Of a stretch of 64,000 bases of DNA, positions 28,287 to 37,067 are shown one piece after another; the first letter of the stretch is position 1, and each line of letters starts with the position of its first letter. Both the position numbers and the translations under genes were made by a program. The stretch comes from Brachybacterium kimchii. GTDB lineage: Bacteria > Actinomycetota > Actinomycetes > Actinomycetales > Dermabacteraceae. The notes below the pieces were generated by a model that was not told the origin of the DNA, ran no database searches, and saw only the letters and a list, made by a program, of their open reading frames with translations. The stretch covers positions 1,302,001 through 1,366,000 of the forward strand of contig NZ_CP097218.1 in assembly GCF_023373525.1 (NCBI RefSeq), written 5' to 3'.

Positions 28287-29516
28287 TCAGTCGGCGTCGG
28301 ACCGCGGGCGGGCAGCCGCGTCGGCGGCCTCGGTGGCCTCGGTGGCCTCGGAGAGCACCTGCAGCATGACGCGGGTCGCGGCGCGGGCGCCGCTGCGGTC
28401 GCCGTCCCGGGAGAGTCCCGAGGTGTCGGGCTCAGTGCGCAGGATCTCGCCTTCGAGGCGAGCGAGCGGGGACGCCATCAGGATCGATCCCAGGAGCTCC
28501 TCGCGCGTGGTCTCGTCGAGGACGAGCGTCCCGTCGGCGTCGAAGAGATCCGGCCTCTCGTCCTCGATCGCCGCGCCGTACACGCCGTCGGCCCCTGCGG
28601 CGACCACCAACCGCCGTCCGCGGGGCTCGGCGGTCCCGGGGTCGACGTCCTCGAGGCCAGGTGCCGTGCTGTCCCAGGAGGCATCACCCCGGGCGCTTGG
28701 CGCTTCGGCCTCGATGTCATCCGGGAAGACCCCGAAGGCGCTCAGCACCGAGATCGTCGGCAGCTCGCCCAGCTCAGCGGGGTCCTCGCCCTCGCGTCGG
28801 AGAGTGAGAGTGCGGTCCGCGATCCGTCCGGGCACGGAATCCTCCCGCTGATCGGTTCCCGAGGTCTCGCCGTCCGCGTCGGCCGCTCCGCCAGCGCGCG
28901 CGATCACGCCCTGCGGATCCATCAGTCCAGCGACGCGCTCCGGCAGATCCGTGAGCGGGAGCAGGGAGAAGACGTGGAAGCCGTCCTGGAGGATCTTCTC
29001 CTCGAGCACTCCGCCGCCCGCGTGCAGGTAGTACATCCACTCGGTGCGGCGGGCGCCCCGGGTCACGAGCACATCGAGCAGGGAATCGGGCCGGTGGCGC
29101 AGGCAGTGGATGCCGGCGAGCGCGGGCGCGAGGACGTAGTCGTCGGCCATGCCCGCATCCGCGGCGATCGCGGCGACCCGCTCGGGCGGCAGGTCCTTCC
29201 CGAACACCTTGAGGAAGGTGGGATCGAAGGTGTCCGGCCCCAGCAGGCCGCGGGCCACGAGGCCGCGCAGCACGGCGAGCGCCGCCTGGGGCCGGTCCAG
29301 GCCCTCCCCCGCGAGATCGAGCAGCGGTGTCGCCGAGAGGGTGGGGCGGTCCGCGCCGTCCAGTGCCATGACCTCCTCGTCGGTGAGGACCAGGAGGTCG
29401 CCGATGCGGTCCTCGGCCATGGCCAGCAGGCCGGTCGCGCAATAGTAGTCGCGCTCGTCGAAGACGGGACCGGTGCTGGGGGCTCCGGTGGGCTCCCATG
29501 CGGTGCTCGTGCTCAT
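28287..29516 (-). CDS. unrecognised 409-aa protein, partner of a WXG100-like protein
   Basis: I do not recognise this family. The 409-residue protein has no signal peptide or clear membrane helix. Residues 20-110 look helical and hydrophobic-patterned (YYCATGLLAMAEDRIGDLLVL, then LAVLRGLVARGLL). Residues 150-215 contain WMYYLHAGGGVLEEKILQDGF and HVFSLLPLTDLPERV, a beta-rich core. An acidic insert follows (about 216-250), then more strand-rich sequence and an Ala/Glu-rich tail. AGGAG stands five bases before the ATG. It begins 48 bp after the WXG100-like gene, so both are one transcript. By size and place it could be a secretion chaperone (EspG-like) or regulator; that is a guess from context. 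Confidence 0.7.
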   Translation of the reverse strand: MSTSTAWEPTGAPSTGPVFDERDYYCATGLLAMAEDRIGDLLVLTDEEVMALDGADRPTLSATPLLDLAGEGLDRPQAALAVLRGLVARGLLGPDTFDPTFLKVFGKDLPPERVAAIAADAGMADDYVLAPALAGIHCLRHRPDSLLDVLVTRGARRTEWMYYLHAGGGVLEEKILQDGFHVFSLLPLTDLPERVAGLMDPQGVIARAGGAADADGETSGTDQREDSVPGRIADRTLTLRREGEDPAELGELPTISVLSAFGVFPDDIEAEAPSARGDASWDSTAPGLEDVDPGTAEPRGRRLVVAAGADGVYGAAIEDERPDLFDADGTLVLDETTREELLGSILMASPLARLEGEILRTEPDTSGLSRDGDRSGARAATRVMLQVLSEATEATEAADAAARPRSDAD

Positions 29517-29564
29517 GTCTGCTCCTGGTGCTGTCGCGGTCGATGGCGGGCGTGGCTGCAGGGA

Positions 29565-30785
29565 TCAGCCGAAGGCCCAGTCCATGGCCTTGCCCACGCC
29601 GCTGCTCACGTGGTCGATCGTGCTCTTGGCGCCGTTGCCGATGTCGTCGGCCACCTCGTGAGCCTTCGACGACACCGCACGGTAGCCGTCCTTGGCGGCA
29701 TCCACCGCGTCGGCGCCGCGGTCCTTGACCCATGACGCGCTGTCCTTCACGCCCGTGGTGATCTTGTCCCAGTTGCGGTAGATGTCGCGGCCCAGCTCCA
29801 TACCCAGGCCGCCCACGACCAGGACGCCGCCGACGATGTTGAGGACGACGCCGACCGGCGCGCCGAAGACCGTTCCGTCGCACGCGAGGCCGATCGCCTC
29901 CACCACGCCACCCGCGGTGACCAGCCCGTTGGCGATCGCGCCGTATGTGTCACCGTCCTTGATCGCACTGACCAGCCCGAATCCGCCGGTGAGGATGTCC
30001 AGCCCGGGGACGGCCTTACCGACGACGTTGGCGAACTTCCCGAAGCGAGTGGCCCACTTGCCGAACTCGCTCGTCACCTCCTCGATGGTCCGACCGGTCT
30101 CGTAGATCGCCTTCGACGCCTCCCCCACGTTCTTGAAGAATTGGCTGGTCCCGGAGAAGATCCTCCCCAGCACGGACTTCCCGACGCCGCTCTCGAGGAC
30201 CTTCAGGACCTTGTCCGAGAGTCCCCCGGTGACCAGGCCCAGGCCCTTCTTCGTCCACGACCAGAGCGACGAGAACACCTTCCCCACGGTCTTGCCGTAG
30301 ACGAAGTCCTTCCAGAGCTGCTGGTTGCCGGCTCGGTACGCTCTCCAGGCCGCGCTGAGTTCCTTCAGGTTCTTCATCTGCTGGAAGACCAGCTTGGCTC
30401 CCGTGTAGAGCGTCGTGAGAGCGGTGATCGGCAACCGGTCCCACAGGCCCCTGCCGAAGTCCATCACGCGCTTCCACCACGGCTGCGAGGACTCCGCGCC
30501 ATCTCCGGTCCCGTCGCCGTCCGGGCTCGAGGCGCGATCCTGCTCGTCGGCATGCCGGATCAGCTCCTCGGAGCGCGCCCGCAGCTTCTCCTCGACCTGT
30601 CCCATGGTGCTGCTCGTGCGCACCCAGTCGCTGCGGAAGCTCTCGGCGTCGGGCCCCTCCCATGCCGCGGTGGCCACGGTGCCGCCGATGTCGGCTCGGA
30701 TCCTGCCCAGGTCCCCTGCTCGGTCCGAGACCGTGGAGGCGAAGTCGCGCAGCAGCTCCGTATTGGCACCCCAGAAGCTCGTCAT
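29565..30785 (-). CDS. WXG100-like N-terminal domain protein with C-terminal hydrophobic hairpin
   Basis: A 406-residue protein. The first 85 residues form a helical hairpin pattern with Trp42-Glu-Gly44 at the turn (AAWEGPDAESFRSDW), as in WXG100/Esx substrates of type VII secretion. A Ser/Gly/Asp linker (86-100) precedes an amphipathic, Trp/Lys-rich region (101-255). Residues about 281-331 hold two hydrophobic Gly/Val-rich segments separated by CDGTVFGAP, like the membrane hairpin of pore-forming toxins. The remaining 75 residues are charged and helical. GGAGGGG about seven bases before the ATG sets the start. It could be a secreted effector or a membrane-associated scaffold. No EccC ATPase is in the window. 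Confidence 0.72.
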   Translation of the reverse strand: MTSFWGANTELLRDFASTVSDRAGDLGRIRADIGGTVATAAWEGPDAESFRSDWVRTSSTMGQVEEKLRARSEELIRHADEQDRASSPDGDGTGDGAESSQPWWKRVMDFGRGLWDRLPITALTTLYTGAKLVFQQMKNLKELSAAWRAYRAGNQQLWKDFVYGKTVGKVFSSLWSWTKKGLGLVTGGLSDKVLKVLESGVGKSVLGRIFSGTSQFFKNVGEASKAIYETGRTIEEVTSEFGKWATRFGKFANVVGKAVPGLDILTGGFGLVSAIKDGDTYGAIANGLVTAGGVVEAIGLACDGTVFGAPVGVVLNIVGGVLVVGGLGMELGRDIYRNWDKITTGVKDSASWVKDRGADAVDAAKDGYRAVSSKAHEVADDIGNGAKSTIDHVSSGVGKAMDWAFG

Positions 30786-30926
30786 GCGTGTCCCCTCCGT
30801 CGTCTTCCGTGCCGCGGACGTCGCGGCCGCGACCACCGCGGTGCTGAGGCTAGCCGTGAGCACTGGGGACCGGCGATGGGGAGAAGTCCCCATGCTCGAG
30901 GAGCGGATCTCGGGTACTTCCGTGCG

Positions 30927-30932
30927 TATCAT
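30927..30932 (+). promoter_or_regulatory. leaderless -10 for first PH-like paralogue
   Basis: TATCAT is seven bases before the ATG at 30940. The surrounding bases (CGTATCATC-CCGTCATGCCC) recur at the second paralogue, so the promoter was duplicated with the gene. Confidence 0.6.
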
Positions 30933-30939
30933 CGCCGTC

Positions 30940-31872
30940 ATGCCCGTCGCCTTCCCCCAGAGCGCCCTGCGCAACCTGCCCAGCGCCCGATGCCTGTACG
31001 ACGTGTGCGACGACAGGATGCGGAGGTCGATGAGGCCGACGCTCACGCCCTGGGAGATCTGGTTCGTCCCCGAGCGCTCGTTCGCCCCCGGCGAGCTGAC
31101 GATCGCCGTCGCCGCACCGACGAAGCCGATCATGCCGCTGTTCGCCACCGATAGGCGGATCATGCTCCACCGGGAGCACGGCGGCTACCTCCACAACGCC
31201 CCGCTCGTGCATCAGGAGTGGTCGTGGGACCAGCTCGCCGAGGTCGGGTCGACGGGGTGGACGGGCATCCGACTCGGGTGGAAGGACGGCAGCCGCACGA
31301 TCGTGCGGGACAGGAAGCGCTCCGTCGCGAAGAACGTCGTCGAACGACTGCGTCGAGCCCTCGACGTCCACCGCGCCGGCGGGTCGCTGCGAGAGAACTG
31401 GCAGGGCATCACCGGGATGACGCCGCAGTCCCGCGATCCCCGCATAGAGGCTCTCGAGTATCTGCGCGGCAGGGACACGAGCTCCGTCTCCGGGAACAGC
31501 TGGCACATCATGAAGGCGCTGGAGCGGGACGAGGTACCCCTCTCGGCGCAGCAGTGGAGCCGGGGCCTCACGGTCAACAGCAGCGGCACGGACGAGCTCC
31601 TCGCCCAGGGCACCCGGATCTGGGTGATGACCGACCGCCGCCTGCTCGAGCTCCAGGGGGACACGTCCTTCCGGGTGAGCCGCCAGTGGGACGCCCGCGA
31701 CATCCTCGGAGCGCGCCTGCGGGACACGGAGCGCCGCACGACCGACACCCTGATCACGACCGCCGGCGAGATCCCCTTCCCCAGCGCACCCAGCGTCGAG
31801 AGGCCCACGATGAGCGACATCCGGGCGGTCTCGGCCATCAACGAGGCCGTCGAGGCGATCCGCCGCGGATGA
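30940..31872 (+). CDS. tandem paralogue 1: protein with two PH-like repeats, function unknown
   Basis: A 310-residue soluble protein of no family I can name. Two similar halves are visible. The first (about 50-140) has GELTIAVAAP, then MPLFATDRRIMLHREHGG, then EWSWDQLAEVGSTGWTGIRL and a helix ending VVERLRRALDVH. The second (about 205-300) has DEVPLSAQQWSRGL, IWVMTDRRLLELQG and the strand RVSRQWDARDILGARL. The pattern 'strand, TDRR-hydrophobic strand, then a strand-rich stretch' fits bacterial PH-like (YokE/bPH) domains, which is inference. It diverges from the WXG100-like gene and is followed 39 bp later by a same-length paralogue. An upstream in-frame ATG at 30892 is less likely, since both paralogues share the MPVA start. 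Confidence 0.75.
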   Translation: MPVAFPQSALRNLPSARCLYDVCDDRMRRSMRPTLTPWEIWFVPERSFAPGELTIAVAAPTKPIMPLFATDRRIMLHREHGGYLHNAPLVHQEWSWDQLAEVGSTGWTGIRLGWKDGSRTIVRDRKRSVAKNVVERLRRALDVHRAGGSLRENWQGITGMTPQSRDPRIEALEYLRGRDTSSVSGNSWHIMKALERDEVPLSAQQWSRGLTVNSSGTDELLAQGTRIWVMTDRRLLELQGDTSFRVSRQWDARDILGARLRDTERRTTDTLITTAGEIPFPSAPSVERPTMSDIRAVSAINEAVEAIRRG

Positions 31873-31898
31873 TCCGCCGGGGGTGATCCCGTCGTACG

Positions 31899-31904
31899 TA
31901 TCAT
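31899..31904 (+). promoter_or_regulatory. leaderless -10 for second PH-like paralogue
   Basis: TATCAT followed by CACCGTC and ATG at 31912, nearly identical to the signal of the first paralogue. Confidence 0.6.
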
Positions 31905-31911
31905 CACCGTC

Positions 31912-32844
31912 ATGCCCGTCGCCTATCCCCAGCACGCTCTGCGCAATCTCGACAGCGCGCGCTGCCTGCGGGACATCTGCTCCGACCGGTTGACGCGGAC
32001 CTCCGCACACACCATCACTCCCTGGGAGATCTGGTTCCTGCCGGACCTGCTCATGGCGCCCGGCGAGCTCACGATCGCGGTCGCCGCTCCGCTGCGCCAG
32101 ATGCGACCGCTCATCCTCACCGACCGTCGGATCATGGTCCACCGCCAGCACGGCGAGCTCACGACGCAGCTGCCCACCGAGCATCGCGAGTGGACATGGG
32201 ACCAGGTCACCGACATCTCGCGGAAGGGCCTGCGCGGCATCCGCGTGCGCTTCCGAGACGGCACGGACCTGGACGTGGCCGATCGCAGCCGTGCCGGCGC
32301 CAAGGACGTCGTCCGCCGCGCGCAGGCCGCTCTCGACGTCCTCTCCCGGGGCGGTTCCCTCGCCGAGCACTGGCAGCAGATCACCGGGATCACGCCACGA
32401 CGCATGGACCCCCGGCTCGAGGCCCTCGAGTTCCTGCGGGGTCGGGACGGCAGCAGCGTCGCCGGAGAGGCGACGGACATCATCGCCCGCCTCGACCCGG
32501 ACGAGGTGCCGCTCGCCGCCCAGCGCTGGGACAAGGGGCTCGCCCTCGACACCCGCGGCACCGATCAGACCTTCATGGACGCGAAGCGCATCTGGGTGAT
32601 GACCGACCGCAGATTCCTCGAGATGCAGGGCGAGATGGCCTACCGCGTGCGCCGGCAGTGGCCGGCCGCGGAGGTGCGCGGGGCGAGACTGGGAGATCCG
32701 GCCCGTCGGACCCCGGACGTCGTCCTCATCGGCGAGGAGGAGATCCCCTCTCCCGACTCCCCCCGGACGGAGCCGCCGCGCCCGGCCGACATCCGTTTCG
32801 CCGCCGCCGTCGACGAGGCCGTCCGGCTCGTCCGCAGCTCCTGA
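31912..32844 (+). CDS. tandem paralogue 2: protein with two PH-like repeats, function unknown
   Basis: A 310-residue protein that aligns with the preceding gene over its whole length without evident gaps, at roughly half identical residues by eye. Shared blocks include ALRNL-SARCL, TPWEIWF-P, APGELTIAVAAP, TDRRIM-HR-HG, RDPRIEALE-like MDPRLEALEFLRGRD, and IWVMTDRR. It keeps both PH-like repeats. The strongest conservation lies in the TDRR turns and the DPR-EALE-LRGRD helix joining the halves, which may be the functional core. No signal peptide or membrane segment is seen. It is followed by a mutarotase gene with its own promoter. Confidence 0.75.
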   Translation: MPVAYPQHALRNLDSARCLRDICSDRLTRTSAHTITPWEIWFLPDLLMAPGELTIAVAAPLRQMRPLILTDRRIMVHRQHGELTTQLPTEHREWTWDQVTDISRKGLRGIRVRFRDGTDLDVADRSRAGAKDVVRRAQAALDVLSRGGSLAEHWQQITGITPRRMDPRLEALEFLRGRDGSSVAGEATDIIARLDPDEVPLAAQRWDKGLALDTRGTDQTFMDAKRIWVMTDRRFLEMQGEMAYRVRRQWPAAEVRGARLGDPARRTPDVVLIGEEEIPSPDSPRTEPPRPADIRFAAAVDEAVRLVRSS

Positions 32845-32913
32845 CGGGACCCGGGCACCGGACGCTCCGGACGGATTGGTCCCCACCCCTGCACCCACGG
32901 GCCGAAACGGTGC

Positions 32914-32919
32914 GACCAT
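32914..32919 (+). promoter_or_regulatory. leaderless -10 for mutarotase gene
   Basis: GACCAT, then AGGGGC, then ATG at 32926. The same GACCAT arrangement precedes the esterase gene at 55094. Confidence 0.4.
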
Positions 32920-32925
32920 AGGGGC

Positions 32926-33837
32926 ATGAGCACCACGACCAGCCCCGAAGACCTGCCCCAGGGAGTCACCCTCGAGGACCTGCACGGCACGCCCGCGCTC
33001 GTGGTGGACATCCCGGCCTGCTCCGCCGTCATCCACCTCGACGGCGCCCACCTGACCTCCTGGGTGCCCGACGGCGAGGACGACGTGCTGTGGACCAGCC
33101 CCGACGCGGTCTACGCGGAGGGCGAGCCGATCCGCGGCGGCATCCCGCTGATCGGCCCCTGGTTCGGGCCCGGCCGCGACGGGCGCACCACGCCCTCCCA
33201 CGGCTGGCTGCGCAACCACCGCTGGGAGGTCGTCGCGGGCGAGCACTTCCACGGCTGGGCCGACGAGGACGCGGACGTGGTGCATTCGGACTCCGTCGCG
33301 ATCACCCTGGGCCTCGAGGGGGCGGATCCCTCCGGGCAGGGCATCGCCGCGCAGGTGCAGTTCGTGATCGGCGCGGATCATCTCCAGGTGCGTCTGGACG
33401 TGACCGCCGGCGACGAGCCTCTCGAGCTCGAGGCCGCCCTGCACACGTATCTCTCCGTGGGCGACGTCGAGGCGGCGCGCTTCACCGGCCTCGCCGGCGC
33501 CTCCTATCTCGACAACCTCCGTGACCTCACGCCGGCCGTGCAGGAGGGCGAGCCCGAGATCGACGGCCCCGTGGACCGGGTGTACGAGGTCTCCGGTCCC
33601 GTCACCGTGCACGACCCGGTGCTCGAGCGCGACATCGTGGTGAGCCCGCACGGCTCGAGCCGCACCGTGCTGTGGAACCCGTTCAGCGACGGCGCCGCGC
33701 ACCTCGACGACATGCCGCTCGATGCATGGAAGCAGTTCGTGTGCGTGGAGACCGCCGTCGCCAAGGACGGCTTCGTCTCCCTCGCCCCCGGCGCGACCCA
33801 CTGCCTCAAGGCGCGCTACGAGGTCGCTCGGAGCTGA
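32926..33837 (+). CDS. D-hexose-6-phosphate mutarotase (aldose-1-epimerase family)
   Basis: A 303-residue cytosolic enzyme of the YeaD type, interconverting alpha and beta anomers of glucose 6-phosphate. Beta-sandwich landmarks are HLDGAHLTSWVPDGEDDVLWTS (about 37-58), the substrate-loop RGGIPLIGPWFGPG (about 70-83), and SHGWLRNHRWEV with the catalytic His. ALHTYLSVGDV follows, then the catalytic Glu region CVETAVAKDGF near residue 275 and the closing LAPGATHCLKARYEV. Length is normal. It lies between the PH-like paralogues and hisF without an operon link. Phosphosugar specificity follows from the subfamily; a non-phosphorylated sugar cannot be excluded. Confidence 0.9.
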   Translation: MSTTTSPEDLPQGVTLEDLHGTPALVVDIPACSAVIHLDGAHLTSWVPDGEDDVLWTSPDAVYAEGEPIRGGIPLIGPWFGPGRDGRTTPSHGWLRNHRWEVVAGEHFHGWADEDADVVHSDSVAITLGLEGADPSGQGIAAQVQFVIGADHLQVRLDVTAGDEPLELEAALHTYLSVGDVEAARFTGLAGASYLDNLRDLTPAVQEGEPEIDGPVDRVYEVSGPVTVHDPVLERDIVVSPHGSSRTVLWNPFSDGAAHLDDMPLDAWKQFVCVETAVAKDGFVSLAPGATHCLKARYEVARS

Positions 33838-33917
33838 GCCCGGACGCTCGGAGCGCCTGCTCGGCGGGCGCGGAGACCGGCCGTCGTCGGATCCGCGCGG
33901 TCACCCGACGGGTGCCG

Positions 33918-34703
33918 TCAGCGGACGGGCAGACCGTCGGCCGCGAGGGCTTCCTTCGCCTGGCCGATGGTGAGGGTGCCGAAGTGGAAGACGCTCGCGG
34001 CGAGCACGGCGTCGGCGCCCGCCCGCACCGCCGGCGGGAAGTCCTCCGCGTGGCCCGCACCGCCCGAGGCGATGAGCGGCACGTCCGCCGCCGCACGGGC
34101 GGCGCGGATCAGCTCGAGGTCGAAGCCGCTGGTGGTGCCGTCGGCGTCCATCGAGTTCAGCAGGATCTCGCCGGCGCCGCGCTGCGCGGCCTCGGCGATC
34201 CAGGCGATCGCGTCGATGCCGGTGCCGCGGCGGCCGCCGTGGGTGGTGACCTCGAAGCCCGAGCCGGAGCGCGCGGGGCCGTCGGGCGTCTCCTCGGTGA
34301 CACGGCGGACGTCGGCCGAGAGCACGAGCACCTGGTTGCCGAAGCGCTCGGCGATCTCCGTGATCACCTGCGGCCGGGCGATGGCGGCGGTGTTCACGCC
34401 GACCTTGTCGGCTCCGGCGCGCAGCAGCTGGTCGACGTCCTCCGCCGAGCGCACTCCCCCGCCCACGGTGAGTGGGATCAGCACCTGCTCGGCGGTGCGC
34501 CGCACCACGTCGAGCATGGTGCCGCGTCCGCTCGCAGAGGCGCTCACGTCGAGGAAGGTGAGCTCGTCGGCTCCCTCCTCGCCGTAGCGGCGGGCGAGCT
34601 CGACAGGATCTCCCGCATCGCGCAGGCCCTGGAAGTTCACGCCCTTGACGACGCGGCCGTCGTCCACGTCCAGGCAGGGGATGACGCGGACGGCGAGGCT
34701 CAT
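33918..34703 (-). CDS. hisF: imidazole glycerol phosphate synthase subunit HisF
   Basis: A 261-residue (beta/alpha)8 cyclase that, with HisH, makes imidazole glycerol phosphate and AICAR in histidine synthesis. The catalytic aspartates are Asp12 ([15 protein letters not shown]) and Asp131 (VLSADVRRV). Phosphate-binding loops are TVGGGVRS (about 79-86) and [13 protein letters not shown] (about 212-224). [13 protein letters not shown] is the usual mid-barrel signature. Its ATG overlaps the parE stop (ATGA), so it is coupled to topoisomerase translation. No other his gene is in the window; hisI often follows hisF in actinobacteria but not here. Confidence 0.95.
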   Translation of the reverse strand: MSLAVRVIPCLDVDDGRVVKGVNFQGLRDAGDPVELARRYGEEGADELTFLDVSASASGRGTMLDVVRRTAEQVLIPLTVGGGVRSAEDVDQLLRAGADKVGVNTAAIARPQVITEIAERFGNQVLVLSADVRRVTEETPDGPARSGSGFEVTTHGGRRGTGIDAIAWIAEAAQRGAGEILLNSMDADGTTSGFDLELIRAARAAADVPLIASGGAGHAEDFPPAVRAGADAVLAASVFHFGTLTIGQAKEALAADGLPVR

Positions 34704-36925
34704 GCGTCGATCCTCTCGCGGTCCAGCTCCTCGGCGCCCTCGATGATGAACTGCTTGCGCGGGGCGACGTCGCTGCCCATGAGCAGGTCGAACATCGAGG
34801 CGGCGGCCTCCGCGTCCTCGATGCGCACGCGGCGCAGGGTGCGGTGGCGCGGGTCCATGGTGGTGTCGGCGAGCTGGTCGTCGTCCATCTCCCCCAGGCC
34901 CTTGTAGCGCTGGATCGGCTCCTTGTACCGCTTGCCGCGCTTGTCCAGGCTCTTCAGCAGGCGGTTCAGCTCGTTCTCCGAGTACGTGTAGACGTACTCG
35001 TTCTTCTTCTTGCCGCCGTGGATGATCTCCACGCGGTGCAGGGGCGGCACGGCGGCGAAGATCCGCCCGGCCTCGAGCATGGGCCGCATGTAGCGGTGGA
35101 AGAGGGTCAGCAGCAGGGTGCGGATGTGGGCGCCGTCGACGTCGGCGTCGCTCATCATGATGATCTTCCCGTAGCGCGCCTGCTCGAGGTCGAAGGTGCG
35201 CCCGGATCCCGCGCCGAGCACCTGGATGATCGCCGCGCACTCGGTGTTCTTGAGCATGTCGGTGATCGAGGCCTTCTGGACGTTCAGGATCTTGCCGCGG
35301 ATCGGCAGCAGCGCCTGGAACTCGGAGTTGCGCGCGTTCTTCGCGGTGCCCAGTGCGCTGTCGCCCTCGACGATGAACAGCTCGGAGCGCTCGACGTCGG
35401 TCGAGCGGCAGTCGGCGAGCTTCGTGGGCATCGTCGAGGACTCCAGGGCGTTCTTGCGGCGGGAGACCTCCTTGTGCATGCGCGCGGCGATGCGGGCGCG
35501 CATCTCGGAGACCACCTTGTCCACGACGAGCGCTCCCTGCTCCTTCTCCTCCTTCTTGGTGGAGGTGAGGAAGCCGGTGAGCTGCTGCTCGACGACCTTG
35601 GAGACGATCTGGCGCACCGCGGGGGTGCCCAGCACCTCCTTCGTCTGGCCCTCGAACTGCGGCTCCTCGAGGCGCACGGTGACCACGGCCGTCAGTCCCG
35701 CGAGCGCGTCGTCCTTCTCGATCTTCTCGTTCTTCGCGTTGAACTTCACGCGGCGCGCCTGGTTCTCGACCTGCTTGCGCAGCGTCTTCAGCAGCGCCTG
35801 CTCGAAGCCGGAGGTGTGGGTGCCGCCCTTGGGGGTCGCCACGATGTTCACGAAGGACCGCAGGGTGGTGTCGTAGTCGGCGCCCCAGCGCAGCGCGACA
35901 TCGACCTCGCACGTGCGGTCGACGTCCTTGGAGACCATGTGGCCCTTGGAGTCGAGCACGGGGATGGTCTCCGTGTAGTCGCCGCTGCCCTGCAGGCGGA
36001 TCACGTCGGTGATCTTCTGGTCCTGCGCGAGGTACTCGACGAACTCGGAGATGCCGCCGTCGTAGCGGAAGGAGCGCTCCTCGTCCTGATCGGGGCTGCG
36101 CTCGGGCCGACGGTCCGAGATCGTGATCCCCAGGCCCGGCACCAGGAACGCGGTCTGGCGCGCACGGCGCACGAGCTCCTCGCTCGAGAAGTGGGAGCCC
36201 TTGATGAAGATCTGGGGATCGGCCCAGTAGCGCACGCGGGTGCCCGAGACGCCGCGCTTGACCTTCCCGACCCTGCGCAGCTCGGCGGGGCCGTCGGCGG
36301 CGGTGAACGGGGCGTCGGGCCCCGGCCCGTCGGCCCCGTCGGCGAAGACGCCCGGGACGCCGCGCTGGAAGCTCATGGCATAGGTGACCCCGGCGCGGTC
36401 GACCTCGACGTCGAGGCGGGCCGACAGCGCGTTGACGACGCTCGCGCCCACGCCGTGCAGGCCGCCCGAGGCGGCGTAGGAGCCGCCGCCGAACTTCCCG
36501 CCCGCGTGCAGCTTCGTGTAGACGACCTCGACGCCGGTCAGGCCCGTGCGCGGCTCGGTGTCGACGGGCACGCCGCGCCCGGAGTCGCGGACCTCGACGG
36601 AGGCGTCCTCGTGGAGGATGACCTCGATGCTCTCGCCGTTGCCGCCCAGGGCCTCGTCCACGGAGTTGTCGAGGATCTCCCACAGGCAGTGCATGAGGCC
36701 GCGCGAGTCCGTCGACCCGATGTACATGCCCGGGCGCTTGCGGACGGCCTCGAGGCCCTCGAGCACCTGCAGATGGCGGGCGTCGTAGGCCGCCTGCTTC
36801 GAGGCGGTCTTCGCGGGGGCCTTCGTCGAGCTCTTCGCGGCGGGCTTCGCGGATGACGACGCGGAGCGCCCCGGGGACGAGGAGTCGGCGGCCGGGGACT
36901 CGGAGGACGCGGTGGTGTCTGACAC
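34700..36925 (-). CDS. parE: DNA topoisomerase IV subunit B
   Basis: A 741-residue GHKL-ATPase subunit that works with ParC. After a Ser/Ala/Lys-rich extension (about 1-45) the protein has [18 protein letters not shown], the ATP-binding [21 protein letters not shown], and [15 protein letters not shown]. The TOPRIM part has [14 protein letters not shown] and [33 protein letters not shown] and [20 protein letters not shown] are also present. Codons fit a GTG at 36925 preceded by TAGAAT at exactly seven bases; an ATG nine bases further upstream overlaps that -10. hisF overlaps its 3' end. Confidence 0.94.
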   Translation of the reverse strand: MSDTTASSESPAADSSSPGRSASSSAKPAAKSSTKAPAKTASKQAAYDARHLQVLEGLEAVRKRPGMYIGSTDSRGLMHCLWEILDNSVDEALGGNGESIEVILHEDASVEVRDSGRGVPVDTEPRTGLTGVEVVYTKLHAGGKFGGGSYAASGGLHGVGASVVNALSARLDVEVDRAGVTYAMSFQRGVPGVFADGADGPGPDAPFTAADGPAELRRVGKVKRGVSGTRVRYWADPQIFIKGSHFSSEELVRRARQTAFLVPGLGITISDRRPERSPDQDEERSFRYDGGISEFVEYLAQDQKITDVIRLQGSGDYTETIPVLDSKGHMVSKDVDRTCEVDVALRWGADYDTTLRSFVNIVATPKGGTHTSGFEQALLKTLRKQVENQARRVKFNAKNEKIEKDDALAGLTAVVTVRLEEPQFEGQTKEVLGTPAVRQIVSKVVEQQLTGFLTSTKKEEKEQGALVVDKVVSEMRARIAARMHKEVSRRKNALESSTMPTKLADCRSTDVERSELFIVEGDSALGTAKNARNSEFQALLPIRGKILNVQKASITDMLKNTECAAIIQVLGAGSGRTFDLEQARYGKIIMMSDADVDGAHIRTLLLTLFHRYMRPMLEAGRIFAAVPPLHRVEIIHGGKKKNEYVYTYSENELNRLLKSLDKRGKRYKEPIQRYKGLGEMDDDQLADTTMDPRHRTLRRVRIEDAEAAASMFDLLMGSDVAPRKQFIIEGAEELDRERIDA

Positions 36926-36932
36926 GCGCGTC

Positions 36933-36938
36933 ATTCTA
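36933..36938 (-). promoter_or_regulatory. leaderless -10 for parE
   Basis: TAGAAT, then seven bases, then GTG at 36925. The -10 itself contains the alternative ATG (36934), which argues against that start. Confidence 0.5.
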
Positions 36939-37054
36939 CGGCGGCGAGCCGGACGACCAGGGCCGACGGGCGTCCCCGGCGTGGCGGGGCGCACGGGCGT
37001 TGCGCGGTGAGCGAACCGGAGGCGCGGATCACGCCGCTGACGCCCGCGCGGTGC

Positions 37055-37060
37055 TTGAAT
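37055..37060 (+). promoter_or_regulatory. leaderless -10 for DUF7455 gene
   Basis: TTGAAT, then GTGGGGC, then the ATG at 37068. Confidence 0.45.
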
Positions 37061-37067
37061 GTGGGGC

